Shown here: positions 55,951 through 64,000 of the stretch, piece after piece
How the letters are laid out: the number at the start of each line of letters is the position of its first letter
Position numbering within the stretch: position 1 is the stretch's first letter
Assembly (NCBI GenBank): GCA_947166905.1
Contig: CAMVFZ010000008.1
Coordinates: 55,884-119,883, forward strand
Origin: an uncultured Prevotellaceae bacterium
Lineage (GTDB): Bacteria > Bacteroidota > Bacteroidia > Bacteroidales > UBA932
Direction: 5' to 3'
Length of the DNA: 64,000 nucleotides
Translations under genes and position numbers: made by a program
Notes under the pieces: generated by a model
Database searches by the model: none
Told to the model about the DNA's origin: nothing
The model's input: only the letters and a program-made list of their open reading frames with translations

Positions 55951-58455
55951 ATGAAAAGGTTATTCATACTTTTATTGGCTGTTTTAAGCGTTCATTGCCA
56001 GAGTCAGGCACAGAAGGTTGCCTGCGGAGACCAGATGGTCCTTGGAGATAACTGGCAGCTCAGCCGCATCGGCGGAAAGGAAAAATGCACTACCGACGTT
56101 CCTGCCACCGTGGCTGGCGCCCTCAATAAGGCCGGCTTCTTTGGCGAGTCCATTCTTGAAGGGAAGAAGTATGCCGATGTTGACAAGTCCATCTTTGACG
56201 ATGCATGGGCATGGGAGAAAACCTTCTCTATTCGCCCGGAGGCCGGAAAATATTATGAACTGGTATTCGACGGCATCGGCTATTATGCCGATATCTTCCT
56301 CAATGGCAAACAGATTGCCAGTGCCGATACCACCGCCGGCGTATTCATCCGCCGCGCATACGATGTGACATCACTTCTTAAGAAGAAAAATAAACTCGAA
56401 GTCCGCACCCGCAGGGCGCAGAAAGGCGACCTTAACATCGGCTTTGTAGACTGGAACCCCCGTCCTCTGGACGAGACCATGGGCATTGTCCGCCCCGTAA
56501 CCCTGCATACCACCGGCTCCGTGGCCGTAGGTGACGTTTACGTGGTTCCGGAACTTGACACTGAGACCTTCAGTTCAGCAGATATAAAAGTGAGAGTGCA
56601 TTTGAGGAATATGGAAAGTAGGTTGGTTAATGTTAGTTTAGTTGTAGACCTCCAGGGCCTTGGAACGGCATCAGTACCCGTAACCTTGGCCCCTGGAGAG
56701 TCTAAAAACGTCCAGCTTACTCCTAAGGAGACACCTCTTCTTCACATTGTCAATCCGCGCGTATGGTGGAGCCACGACCTTGGTACACCGGAGCTCTATA
56801 ACCTTACCGCTACCGCTCAGGTCGACGGCAAGGTATCCGACAAGAAAGACGTAACCTTTGGCGTTCGCAAGATTGAAAGCCGCCTGATAGGGGACCACTA
56901 CCGCCAGTTTACCCTCAATGGCAAGGACATCCTTATCAAGGGCGCCGGCTGGACGGACGATATCTTCCTGCAGGACACTCCTGAGTCCATCGCCCGCCAG
57001 GTTGAGTATGTAAAGGATATGAACATGAACCTTATCAGGTTCGAGAATATTTGGGGAAAAGACGATTATATCTATGATCTCTGCGACCGCGAGGGTGTGC
57101 TCGCCCTGGTTGGCTTCAGCTGCCAGTGGGAGTGGGAAGACTACTGCGGCCTTCCTGAGGTCAAGGGCTTTGGCTGCATCAACACTACTGAGACGGAGGA
57201 CCTTGCAGTCAAGTACTTCCATGACCAGGTTGTTCGCCTCCATAACCATCCGGCCGTTATTGCATGGATGACCGGTAGCGACCGTATCCCCAACCCGCGC
57301 CTGGAACCCAGGTATCTTGCAATCTTTGAAGAAGAGGACTATCGTCCTTACGTTAACTCTGCAAAGAGCCAGAAGAGCGAGGTCAGCGGCTGGTCAGGCT
57401 CCAAGATGGAAGGACCTTATGAGTACGTAGCTCCGGACTACTGGTACCTCGATACCAAGAACGGCGGAGCCTTCGGCTTCAACACAGAGACCGGTATCGG
57501 CACCAACCTGCCCCAGCTGGAATCCCTTAAAAGATTTATCCCGGAAGACAAGCTCTGGCCTTTGTCAGATGTTTGGAATTACCACTGTACCGCTTCATCT
57601 TCCGTAATGAATAACACTAAAGTACTGGAGGAAACCATTAATGGCCAGTACGGGCCGGCCAAGGACCTGGAGGACTTTGTACGCAAGGCACATGCCGTAG
57701 ATTATGACGGTACCCGCGCCATGTTCGAGTCCTTCCGTGTCCGCGTGCCCGTAGCTACCGGTATCGTTCAGTGGATGCTGAACTCTGCATGGCCTTCACT
57801 TTACTGGCAGCTCTACGACTGGTACGGCGTTCCTACAGCCGCCTACTATGGCACCAAGAAGGGTTGCGAGCCCCTGCAGCTGCTCTTCGACTACAAAGAC
57901 CGCAAGGTTTACGCAGTCAACGAGTCCGCCGCCGATGCCAAGCTGGTTGCCAACGTAAAGGTTTACGACGCCCAGTCCAAACTCATCGGCCAGGAGACCG
58001 GCAATGTTGCAATCAGCTACCGTCAGGTACTCCCGGTATTCGACCTTGCCAAGTATGACGGCGCTCCCCACTTTGTCGCCCTTGAGCTTACCAGGGAGGA
58101 CGGATCGGCCGTTGCAGACAACTTCTACTGCATCCCTGCAGAGGGCAATGAGTACGTTTGGAAGAAGTCCAACTGGTTCATTACCCCCATCAGCAAGCAT
58201 GCAAGCGTGGCTTTTGCCTTTGAGCAGCCTTCCGCAGACGTAGAGATGACGGTCGAGGGCAACAAGGTCACCCTTACCAACAAGTCCGATGTAATCTCTT
58301 ACATGAATATCCTCAAGGCCAAGGATGCCGACGGCAACCTTATTGTGCCTGCCCTCTGGAGCGACAACTTCTTCCCTCTGCTCCCCGGCCAGACCAAGAC
58401 CGTTACCTGCAAGACAGACGCAGCCGATGTAAAATTTGAACTTTCAAAGAATTAA
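55951..58455 (+). CDS. GH2 family enzyme, exo-beta-D-glucosaminidase/beta-mannosidase-like
   Basis: GH2 N-terminal sandwich and barrel; AWMTGSDRIPNP at the acid/base position; FGFNTETGIG at the nucleophile position. Confidence 0.7.
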   Translation: MKRLFILLLAVLSVHCQSQAQKVACGDQMVLGDNWQLSRIGGKEKCTTDVPATVAGALNKAGFFGESILEGKKYADVDKSIFDDAWAWEKTFSIRPEAGKYYELVFDGIGYYADIFLNGKQIASADTTAGVFIRRAYDVTSLLKKKNKLEVRTRRAQKGDLNIGFVDWNPRPLDETMGIVRPVTLHTTGSVAVGDVYVVPELDTETFSSADIKVRVHLRNMESRLVNVSLVVDLQGLGTASVPVTLAPGESKNVQLTPKETPLLHIVNPRVWWSHDLGTPELYNLTATAQVDGKVSDKKDVTFGVRKIESRLIGDHYRQFTLNGKDILIKGAGWTDDIFLQDTPESIARQVEYVKDMNMNLIRFENIWGKDDYIYDLCDREGVLALVGFSCQWEWEDYCGLPEVKGFGCINTTETEDLAVKYFHDQVVRLHNHPAVIAWMTGSDRIPNPRLEPRYLAIFEEEDYRPYVNSAKSQKSEVSGWSGSKMEGPYEYVAPDYWYLDTKNGGAFGFNTETGIGTNLPQLESLKRFIPEDKLWPLSDVWNYHCTASSSVMNNTKVLEETINGQYGPAKDLEDFVRKAHAVDYDGTRAMFESFRVRVPVATGIVQWMLNSAWPSLYWQLYDWYGVPTAAYYGTKKGCEPLQLLFDYKDRKVYAVNESAADAKLVANVKVYDAQSKLIGQETGNVAISYRQVLPVFDLAKYDGAPHFVALELTREDGSAVADNFYCIPAEGNEYVWKKSNWFITPISKHASVAFAFEQPSADVEMTVEGNKVTLTNKSDVISYMNILKAKDADGNLIVPALWSDNFFPLLPGQTKTVTCKTDAADVKFELSKN

Positions 58456-58458
58456 CAA

Positions 58459-59628
58459 ATGAGAAAACTAATCATTTCATTGTTGGCCATTGGCCAGGCG
58501 GTCTGCATGCTGGCACAGCAGGTGGATCAGGGCCGCGATTTGTCCAAATACGCGGACGACAAATTTGAGAAAGACGACAAATACAAGGTTGATACTCCTT
58601 ACCAGACAGTATCTGTCGCCCAGGTTCCCGCAGGAGAGATTAAGAATGTAATCTTCCTGATTGGCGACGGTATGGGCGTAGAGCAGGTAAGTTGCGGCTG
58701 GGTGCTTAACGGCGGTCATCTTAATCTTGACAACTTCAAGGTTGCAGGCTATTCCCGCACCTATGCAGTAGATAAACTTATCACCGATTCCAGTGCAGGC
58801 GGCACCGGTCTTGCCTGCGGAAAGAAGACCAATTACGGTTACATCGGCATTGATGCCGACAAAAATCCTATGAAGAGCCTCCTTCATCTGGCACAGGAAA
58901 AGGGCATGAAGACTGGTGTTGCAGTTACCTGCCGCATCAACGACGCCACTCCGGCAGACTTCGTTTGCCATTCCCCGGACAGGCACGAAGAGGCTAATAT
59001 CGCCGCCCAGTTCGTTGGCAGCGGCGTAGACTTCATCACTGGTGGCGGCCGCCAGTTCTGGGAGAACCGCGAGGACGGCCGTGACCTTATCAAGGAAATG
59101 AAGGGCCTTGGCTATACCTTCGTAGAGGATCTTGAAGGTCTCAAGAAGGTAAAAAATGGTCCGGTACTCGGCCTCTTCGCCCCGCTGGACATGGATCCTG
59201 TCCTTGATCGTGGCCCCGTTCTGGAAGAGTGCGCAAAGAAGGCTATCGAGGTTCTTGACAACGAGAAAGGCTTTTTCCTGATGATAGAGGGTTCCCAGAT
59301 AGATGACTGGGCACATCGTCACAAGGTAGGCCACATGGCAGAGGAACTCTTTGAGTTCGACCGCATCATCGGCGAAGTCCTCAAATTCGCAGAGAAAGAC
59401 GGTCATACTTTGGTAGTCGTTACCGCAGATCACGCAACCGGTGGACTTACCCTTATCAAGGGTAGCCTGGAGGAAAGAGAGGTAAAAGTACACTTCTCTA
59501 CCAAGGGCCATAACGGTATCGTAGTTCCTGTATTTGCCTATGGTCCTCACTGCGAGGAGTTTATGGGCGTACACGAAAATGCGGAGGTATCGCAGATTAT
59601 CGCCAAGCTCATGGGCGTTCAGTTTTAA
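58459..59628 (+). CDS. Alkaline phosphatase (PhoA family)
   Basis: VIFLIGDGMG; ITDSSAGGTGLACG nucleophile region; MIEGSQIDDWAHRH; VVTADHATGG. Confidence 0.85.
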   Translation: MRKLIISLLAIGQAVCMLAQQVDQGRDLSKYADDKFEKDDKYKVDTPYQTVSVAQVPAGEIKNVIFLIGDGMGVEQVSCGWVLNGGHLNLDNFKVAGYSRTYAVDKLITDSSAGGTGLACGKKTNYGYIGIDADKNPMKSLLHLAQEKGMKTGVAVTCRINDATPADFVCHSPDRHEEANIAAQFVGSGVDFITGGGRQFWENREDGRDLIKEMKGLGYTFVEDLEGLKKVKNGPVLGLFAPLDMDPVLDRGPVLEECAKKAIEVLDNEKGFFLMIEGSQIDDWAHRHKVGHMAEELFEFDRIIGEVLKFAEKDGHTLVVVTADHATGGLTLIKGSLEEREVKVHFSTKGHNGIVVPVFAYGPHCEEFMGVHENAEVSQIIAKLMGVQF

Positions 59629-59648
59629 TTAAACCGTTTTCAAGTTTG

Positions 59649-59679
59649 CGCAAATTGTGAACTCAAATACGCATTAATT
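59649..59679. promoter_or_regulatory. Candidate operator copy B, CGCAAATTGTGAACTCAAATACGCATTAATT
   Basis: Resembles copy A at 55032; lies upstream of the GH18-SusC pair. Confidence 0.4.
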
Positions 59680-59703
59680 ACCGGTCCCAAAGAATTAAAA
59701 CGA

Positions 59704-59711
59704 TACATTTG
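59704..59711 (+). promoter_or_regulatory. Bacteroidota -7 box TACATTTG upstream of GH18
   Basis: Matches TAnnTTTG. Confidence 0.45.
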
Positions 59712-59762
59712 CGAAACTGAACACATAAAAAGAGTTTTTGACAATAAAACTAATCTACACAT

Positions 59763-60998
59763 ATGTTTAGAAAACTAATAGCAATCTGGTCGGCCTGTCT
59801 CCTTTTGGCGATGGGCTTTACGGCTTGCAACAAAGGGGATACCTTCACTCTCCCTGCCCCCAAGCCTGTAAATGAAGAAATACCGGATGATGACGACACC
59901 GGCGGCGGTAGCGGCGGTGGTGGCGGTTCAACAGACACTGGTACTCTTTGTTCGGATATCGGCCAGACCCCGATTATCCTGGCCTATTACACGGAGAATT
60001 CGAGCGATCTCCCTGATGTGACCCTCCTTACCCACATCAACTACGCTCACGGCCGTTTCAAAAACCCTACTACGGGTGACGGCGGTATTGTAATCTCCGG
60101 CACAAGCCTTATGAAAAAGGTCCTTGCACTGAAGGATGTTAACCCCAGGCTCAAAGTCTTGCTTATGATCGGCGGTTGGGGTATCAAGGCCGATGGTTTC
60201 TCCATGATGGCCCGTGACGCCGACAAGCGCACCGAGTTCTGCACATCGGTAAAGAGTCTCCTTGACGAATACGGCCTTGACGGCGTAGATATCGACTGGG
60301 AGTATCCTACCTATTCCGCAGAGGGAACAGGTGCATCGGCAGCGGATAAGGGCAACTTCAACCTTGTCCTCAAAGAGCTCCGCGAGACCCTTGGAAACTC
60401 CAAGATTATCTCCTTCGCATCTTCTTCAAGCGCCAAGTACGTAGACTGGCCCACAGCCATCCAGTACATCGACTATGTAAACGTGATGACCTATGATATG
60501 GGCGCAGCTCCCAACGGTCACAACTCTCCTTTGTACAGATCTGCCAAATTCAACCATCGCAGCTGCGACGAGAGTATCCAGGCCCACCTGGATGCCGGAA
60601 TTCCGCTGAACAGGATGAATCTTGGCGTGCCTTTCTATGGCAAGTCAGAGAAGAATCCGGCAGAGGGCACCAAGGTTTACGAGTACGAGGTGAACTACAA
60701 CGAGATGTATGACATTCTTCACAACAATTGGTACAAGAAGAGAAGCCTGGACGTTACCGGTAAGAACAACCGCGTCTGGGACGATGTAGCCAAGGTTCCG
60801 TTCCTGACGGACAACCTGGGCCGCAACCTTCTTTCTTACGACGACCCCGAGTCCGTTACTTGGAAGGGCAAGTACGTTGTAGAAAAGAAGCTTCTTGGAG
60901 CAATGTTCTGGGAGTATCGCCATGACGACAGCAACCAGTCCCTGCTCAAGGCTCTGGTAAGCGCCGTTTACGGCAAGTCAACAGTGATGGATGAATAA
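59763..60998 (+). CDS. GH18 glycosidase (chitinase/ENGase-like) lipoprotein with Gly-rich linker
   Basis: LDGVDIDWEYP intact catalytic motif; lipobox FTAC; DDDDTGGGSGGGGGSTDTG linker. Confidence 0.85.
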   Translation: MFRKLIAIWSACLLLAMGFTACNKGDTFTLPAPKPVNEEIPDDDDTGGGSGGGGGSTDTGTLCSDIGQTPIILAYYTENSSDLPDVTLLTHINYAHGRFKNPTTGDGGIVISGTSLMKKVLALKDVNPRLKVLLMIGGWGIKADGFSMMARDADKRTEFCTSVKSLLDEYGLDGVDIDWEYPTYSAEGTGASAADKGNFNLVLKELRETLGNSKIISFASSSSAKYVDWPTAIQYIDYVNVMTYDMGAAPNGHNSPLYRSAKFNHRSCDESIQAHLDAGIPLNRMNLGVPFYGKSEKNPAEGTKVYEYEVNYNEMYDILHNNWYKKRSLDVTGKNNRVWDDVAKVPFLTDNLGRNLLSYDDPESVTWKGKYVVEKKLLGAMFWEYRHDDSNQSLLKALVSAVYGKSTVMDE

Positions 60999-61021
60999 TT
61001 TAAACAAATAACTAACACTCT

Positions 61022-63982
61022 ATGAAACACAAAACAGTCCAATTGACAAGACTGGTTGTTGTAGGTTTCCTTCTCATGGGCATGTGCTCGGCTCTGTTTG
61101 GACAGAACCGGGGCATCGCCATTAAAGGAGCCATCGTAGACACCGAGGGTATTCCTGTCATCGGTGCCAGCGTTCTCGTTAAGGGTACGACAACCGGTGT
61201 GGCTGCCGATATGGATGGTAAGTTTGAACTTACTGTTCCCGGAGAGTCCACAATCCTGGAGGTGTCCGCAATCGGTTACGTCGCCCAGGAAGTCAAGGTC
61301 GGCAAGCAAAAGGTTTTGAACATCGTCCTCAGGGAAGATTCAGAATCAATTGAAGCGACCGTAGTCGTGGCGTATGGTACCCAGACCAAAGCAACGGTCA
61401 CCGGTGCCCTTACTTCCATAGACTCCAAAGCACTGGTCAAGGCTCCTGTAGCAGACGTTACCAACGTGCTCGCAGGACAGATGCCGGGTGTAACCACCGT
61501 ACAGCTCAGTGGTCAGCCTGGTGAAGACTACGCAGAAATCTACATTCGTGGTGTCAGCTCGCTCAGCGACGGTGCATCTACCCCTCTCATCCTTGTAGAC
61601 GGTGTAGAGCGCTCCCTGAATACAGTAGACCCTAACGAAATTGAGAGCCTGTCCATCCTTAAGGATGCTGCTTCTACGGCTGTGTTCGGTGTGCGTGGTG
61701 CAAACGGTGTTATCATCGTTACCACCAAGCGCGGTGATGCCGGCAAACCAAAGATTTCCCTCACATCCATCACAGGTGTACAGGTTCCGCTGTCCTTCAT
61801 CAAGCAGGCAAGCAGTTACGAGTACTCCAAGTACTACAACGTATTCCAGTGGAACGACGACAACCCCGACCCGGGTGCTTACTTTACCAAAGAGGCTATC
61901 GAGGCTTACCGCACAGGATCTGATCCTCTCATGTTCCCTAACCAGAACTGGACAGACCTGATGTTCCGCAAGTCCTTCCTTCAGACCAAGAACAACATCA
62001 ACATTTCCGGAGGTTCAGAGAACGTACGCTACTTCGTTTCCCTCGGTTACATGTATCAGAATGGTTTGCTCAAGCAGATGCCCGGTCTGAATTACGACAA
62101 CAACTACTCCTACGACCGTTATAACTACCGTGCCAACTTGGACTTCAAACTTACCGGTACAACCGATATGAAGTTCAACATCAGCGGTGTGATAGGCGAT
62201 ACCCGTGAGCCTATTTACAATGCCAGCAACATCTGGATGCGTACCATGCTGTGGTCACAAGCATTCTCCAGCCCTGGTATCGTAAACGGTTTCCCTATCA
62301 CCCAGGTATCAGAGAACGCAGTTCCTGACGGTCTTACCCGTTGGAACGGTTTCGAGTATTGGTACGGCTACGGATATCAGGAGAAATACAAGACTTCACT
62401 CAGTACCGATATGACCATCACCCAGCGCCTTGACTTCATCACCGAAGGCCTTAGCGTCAGCTTGAAGGGTAGCTACGGTACCGATATGTATATTACCAAG
62501 AAGCACAAGGGTAGCGGTGCAATGAAGCAGACCGTAGAGTACAAGTCCTGGAAGGACGGCTCCGGCCTTGACATGACCGACCCTGACTTTGACAAGACCT
62601 ACCTCTTCGTTATCTCCGGTAGCAACTATCCGCTCTCTTATGACGAGTCTACCGATAACGACAAGGACTGGTACCTTGAGGCCCGCCTCGACTACAAGCG
62701 CAAGTTCGCCGGCAAGCACTCCGTTTCCGGTCTGTTGCTTTACAACCAGTCCCGCAACTACTATCCTGACTCATACGACTGGCTGCCCCGTGGCTATGTC
62801 GGTTGGGTAGGCCGTGCAACTTATGCTTATGCCGACAAGTACATGGTTGACGTAAGTGCAGGTTACAACGGATCAGAGAACTTCGCCCCCGGCAAGAACC
62901 GTTACGGTTTCTTCCCTTCAATCTCCCTCGGTTGGGTAGCATCAGAAGAGAAGTTCATCAAGAAGCTCGGCTGGATCGACTTCCTCAAACTCCGTGCATC
63001 CATCGGTAAGGTTGGTAACGACCTTGGTACTTCATCCCGATTTATGTACATGGAGGGTATCTGGACAGAGGCCGGTTCTTATCCCTTCGGCGTAAACAGC
63101 TCATCCAGTGTTCCTCGTTACTCCCTTGGTACTCCCGGTAACCCTGGCGTCACATGGGAAACCTCTACAAAGGGCAACGTCGGTTTGGATTTGGAAATGT
63201 TCAGGAGCCGTCTGCGCATGACCGTTGATTTGTTCAAGGAGCATCGTACTGGTATCCTCATTTCTCCTAACACCCTTCCTTCAATCATTGCTACCAGCCT
63301 CCCGAACATGAACTTGGGTAAGGTAGACAACAAGGGTTATGAGATTGAGATCGGCTGGCGTGACAACATCGGCGCTTTCCGCTATGATATCAACGCCAAC
63401 GTAACCTTCGCCCGCAACAAGATTATCTACATGGACGAGGTTGAGCCTAACTACGAGTATCAGCGCCGCACCGGTGGTTCTACCGGACGTTACAGCCTGT
63501 TCCAGTTCGAGCGTCTGTATCAGTACGACGACTTCTACACCGACGAGAACGGCGTATACCGCGTAAAACCCAGCCTGCCTCAGCCTAACGGTACAGTTAA
63601 GCCTGGTGACGCAATGTACAAAGACCTTAACGGCGATGGTATCATCGACGACGAGGACCAGATGATCGACGGTTATCCTAACAGACCTGAATATCTGTTC
63701 GGTTCCAACTGGAAATTCGGATACAAGGGCTTCAGCCTCAACCTTAACTGGATTGCAGCTACCAATGTATGCCGTGTTTACAACGAGGACTACCGAGTTC
63801 CTTTCACCAACACCGGTCACCGTGGTCTCTTGAAGATGTTCGCAGAGAAGTGCTGGCTGCCTGAGGGGTGCGAGTGGACTGAGCCCCGCACCGACGGTAC
63901 CCTGCCTCGTATGACCAAGACCAACTACAAGTGGAATGCAAAAGAGGGACACTTGCAAATTTCCGTGTCTGATATGATGTAA
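61022..63982 (+). CDS. SusC/RagA-type TonB-dependent transporter, apparently truncated at the C-terminus
   Basis: Carboxypeptidase-like N-terminal domain, LVDGVERSLNTVDPNEIESLSILKDAASTAVFGVRGANGVIIVTTKRG plug; ends KWNAKEGHLQISVSDMM without the final SusC strands. Confidence 0.85.
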   Translation: MKHKTVQLTRLVVVGFLLMGMCSALFGQNRGIAIKGAIVDTEGIPVIGASVLVKGTTTGVAADMDGKFELTVPGESTILEVSAIGYVAQEVKVGKQKVLNIVLREDSESIEATVVVAYGTQTKATVTGALTSIDSKALVKAPVADVTNVLAGQMPGVTTVQLSGQPGEDYAEIYIRGVSSLSDGASTPLILVDGVERSLNTVDPNEIESLSILKDAASTAVFGVRGANGVIIVTTKRGDAGKPKISLTSITGVQVPLSFIKQASSYEYSKYYNVFQWNDDNPDPGAYFTKEAIEAYRTGSDPLMFPNQNWTDLMFRKSFLQTKNNINISGGSENVRYFVSLGYMYQNGLLKQMPGLNYDNNYSYDRYNYRANLDFKLTGTTDMKFNISGVIGDTREPIYNASNIWMRTMLWSQAFSSPGIVNGFPITQVSENAVPDGLTRWNGFEYWYGYGYQEKYKTSLSTDMTITQRLDFITEGLSVSLKGSYGTDMYITKKHKGSGAMKQTVEYKSWKDGSGLDMTDPDFDKTYLFVISGSNYPLSYDESTDNDKDWYLEARLDYKRKFAGKHSVSGLLLYNQSRNYYPDSYDWLPRGYVGWVGRATYAYADKYMVDVSAGYNGSENFAPGKNRYGFFPSISLGWVASEEKFIKKLGWIDFLKLRASIGKVGNDLGTSSRFMYMEGIWTEAGSYPFGVNSSSSVPRYSLGTPGNPGVTWETSTKGNVGLDLEMFRSRLRMTVDLFKEHRTGILISPNTLPSIIATSLPNMNLGKVDNKGYEIEIGWRDNIGAFRYDINANVTFARNKIIYMDEVEPNYEYQRRTGGSTGRYSLFQFERLYQYDDFYTDENGVYRVKPSLPQPNGTVKPGDAMYKDLNGDGIIDDEDQMIDGYPNRPEYLFGSNWKFGYKGFSLNLNWIAATNVCRVYNEDYRVPFTNTGHRGLLKMFAEKCWLPEGCEWTEPRTDGTLPRMTKTNYKWNAKEGHLQISVSDMM

Positions 63983-64000
63983 ATGTTTGACTATAGAGGT

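Noticed and set aside
58477-59574. 365-aa minus-strand ORF antisense to alkaline phosphatase
   Set aside because: Phosphatase motifs are clear on the plus strand; the antisense ORF has no signal or domain.

Overview
The window looks like a chromosomal segment of a Bacteroidota (probably Bacteroidales) genome. Support: SusC/SusD pairs, TAnnTTTG -7 promoter boxes, acidic lipoprotein signals, and a FecI/FecR-type sigma/anti-sigma pair. It is rich in glycan-foraging genes. Main blocks: (1) 1-6 kb, an AT-richer surface block with a twice-repeated cassette (46-52 aa peptide + GLUG-repeat lipoprotein); (2) 6-10.7 kb, an SGNH esterase, a NAGPA-like phosphodiester glycosidase fused to a histidine acid phosphatase, and a GlpT/UhpT-type organophosphate transporter; (3) 13.5-26.7 kb, an ECF-sigma/anti-sigma-controlled PUL resembling high-mannose N-glycan ENGase loci (SusC, SusD, catalytically degraded GH18-like protein, DUF1735-LamG protein, GH18 ENGase, BACON/LRR-like and Big2 lipoproteins); (4) 26.7-31.9 kb, housekeeping genes (gpmI, radA, U32 peptidase, polyprenyl synthase); (5) 31.9-44.6 kb, a GH33-GH2 fusion, GH29, the xylose genes xylB/xylA/xylE, an NlpC/P60 peptidase, galE and an OM barrel protein; (6) 44.6-45.6 kb, a noncoding island with clustered TTATCCCC motifs and mutually exclusive inverted repeats; (7) 45.2-50.5 kb, a small hypothetical protein, dacB, GH3 and a radical SAM protein; (8) 50.5-64 kb, divergent amino-sugar operons (GH20-XylR/AraC-phosphatase versus ROK kinase-GH2-alkaline phosphatase), then GH18 and a SusC that seems to lack its C-terminal strands at the window edge. 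I saw no rRNA, tRNA, CRISPR array or recognisable transposase. All family calls come from reading motifs; no search was run.
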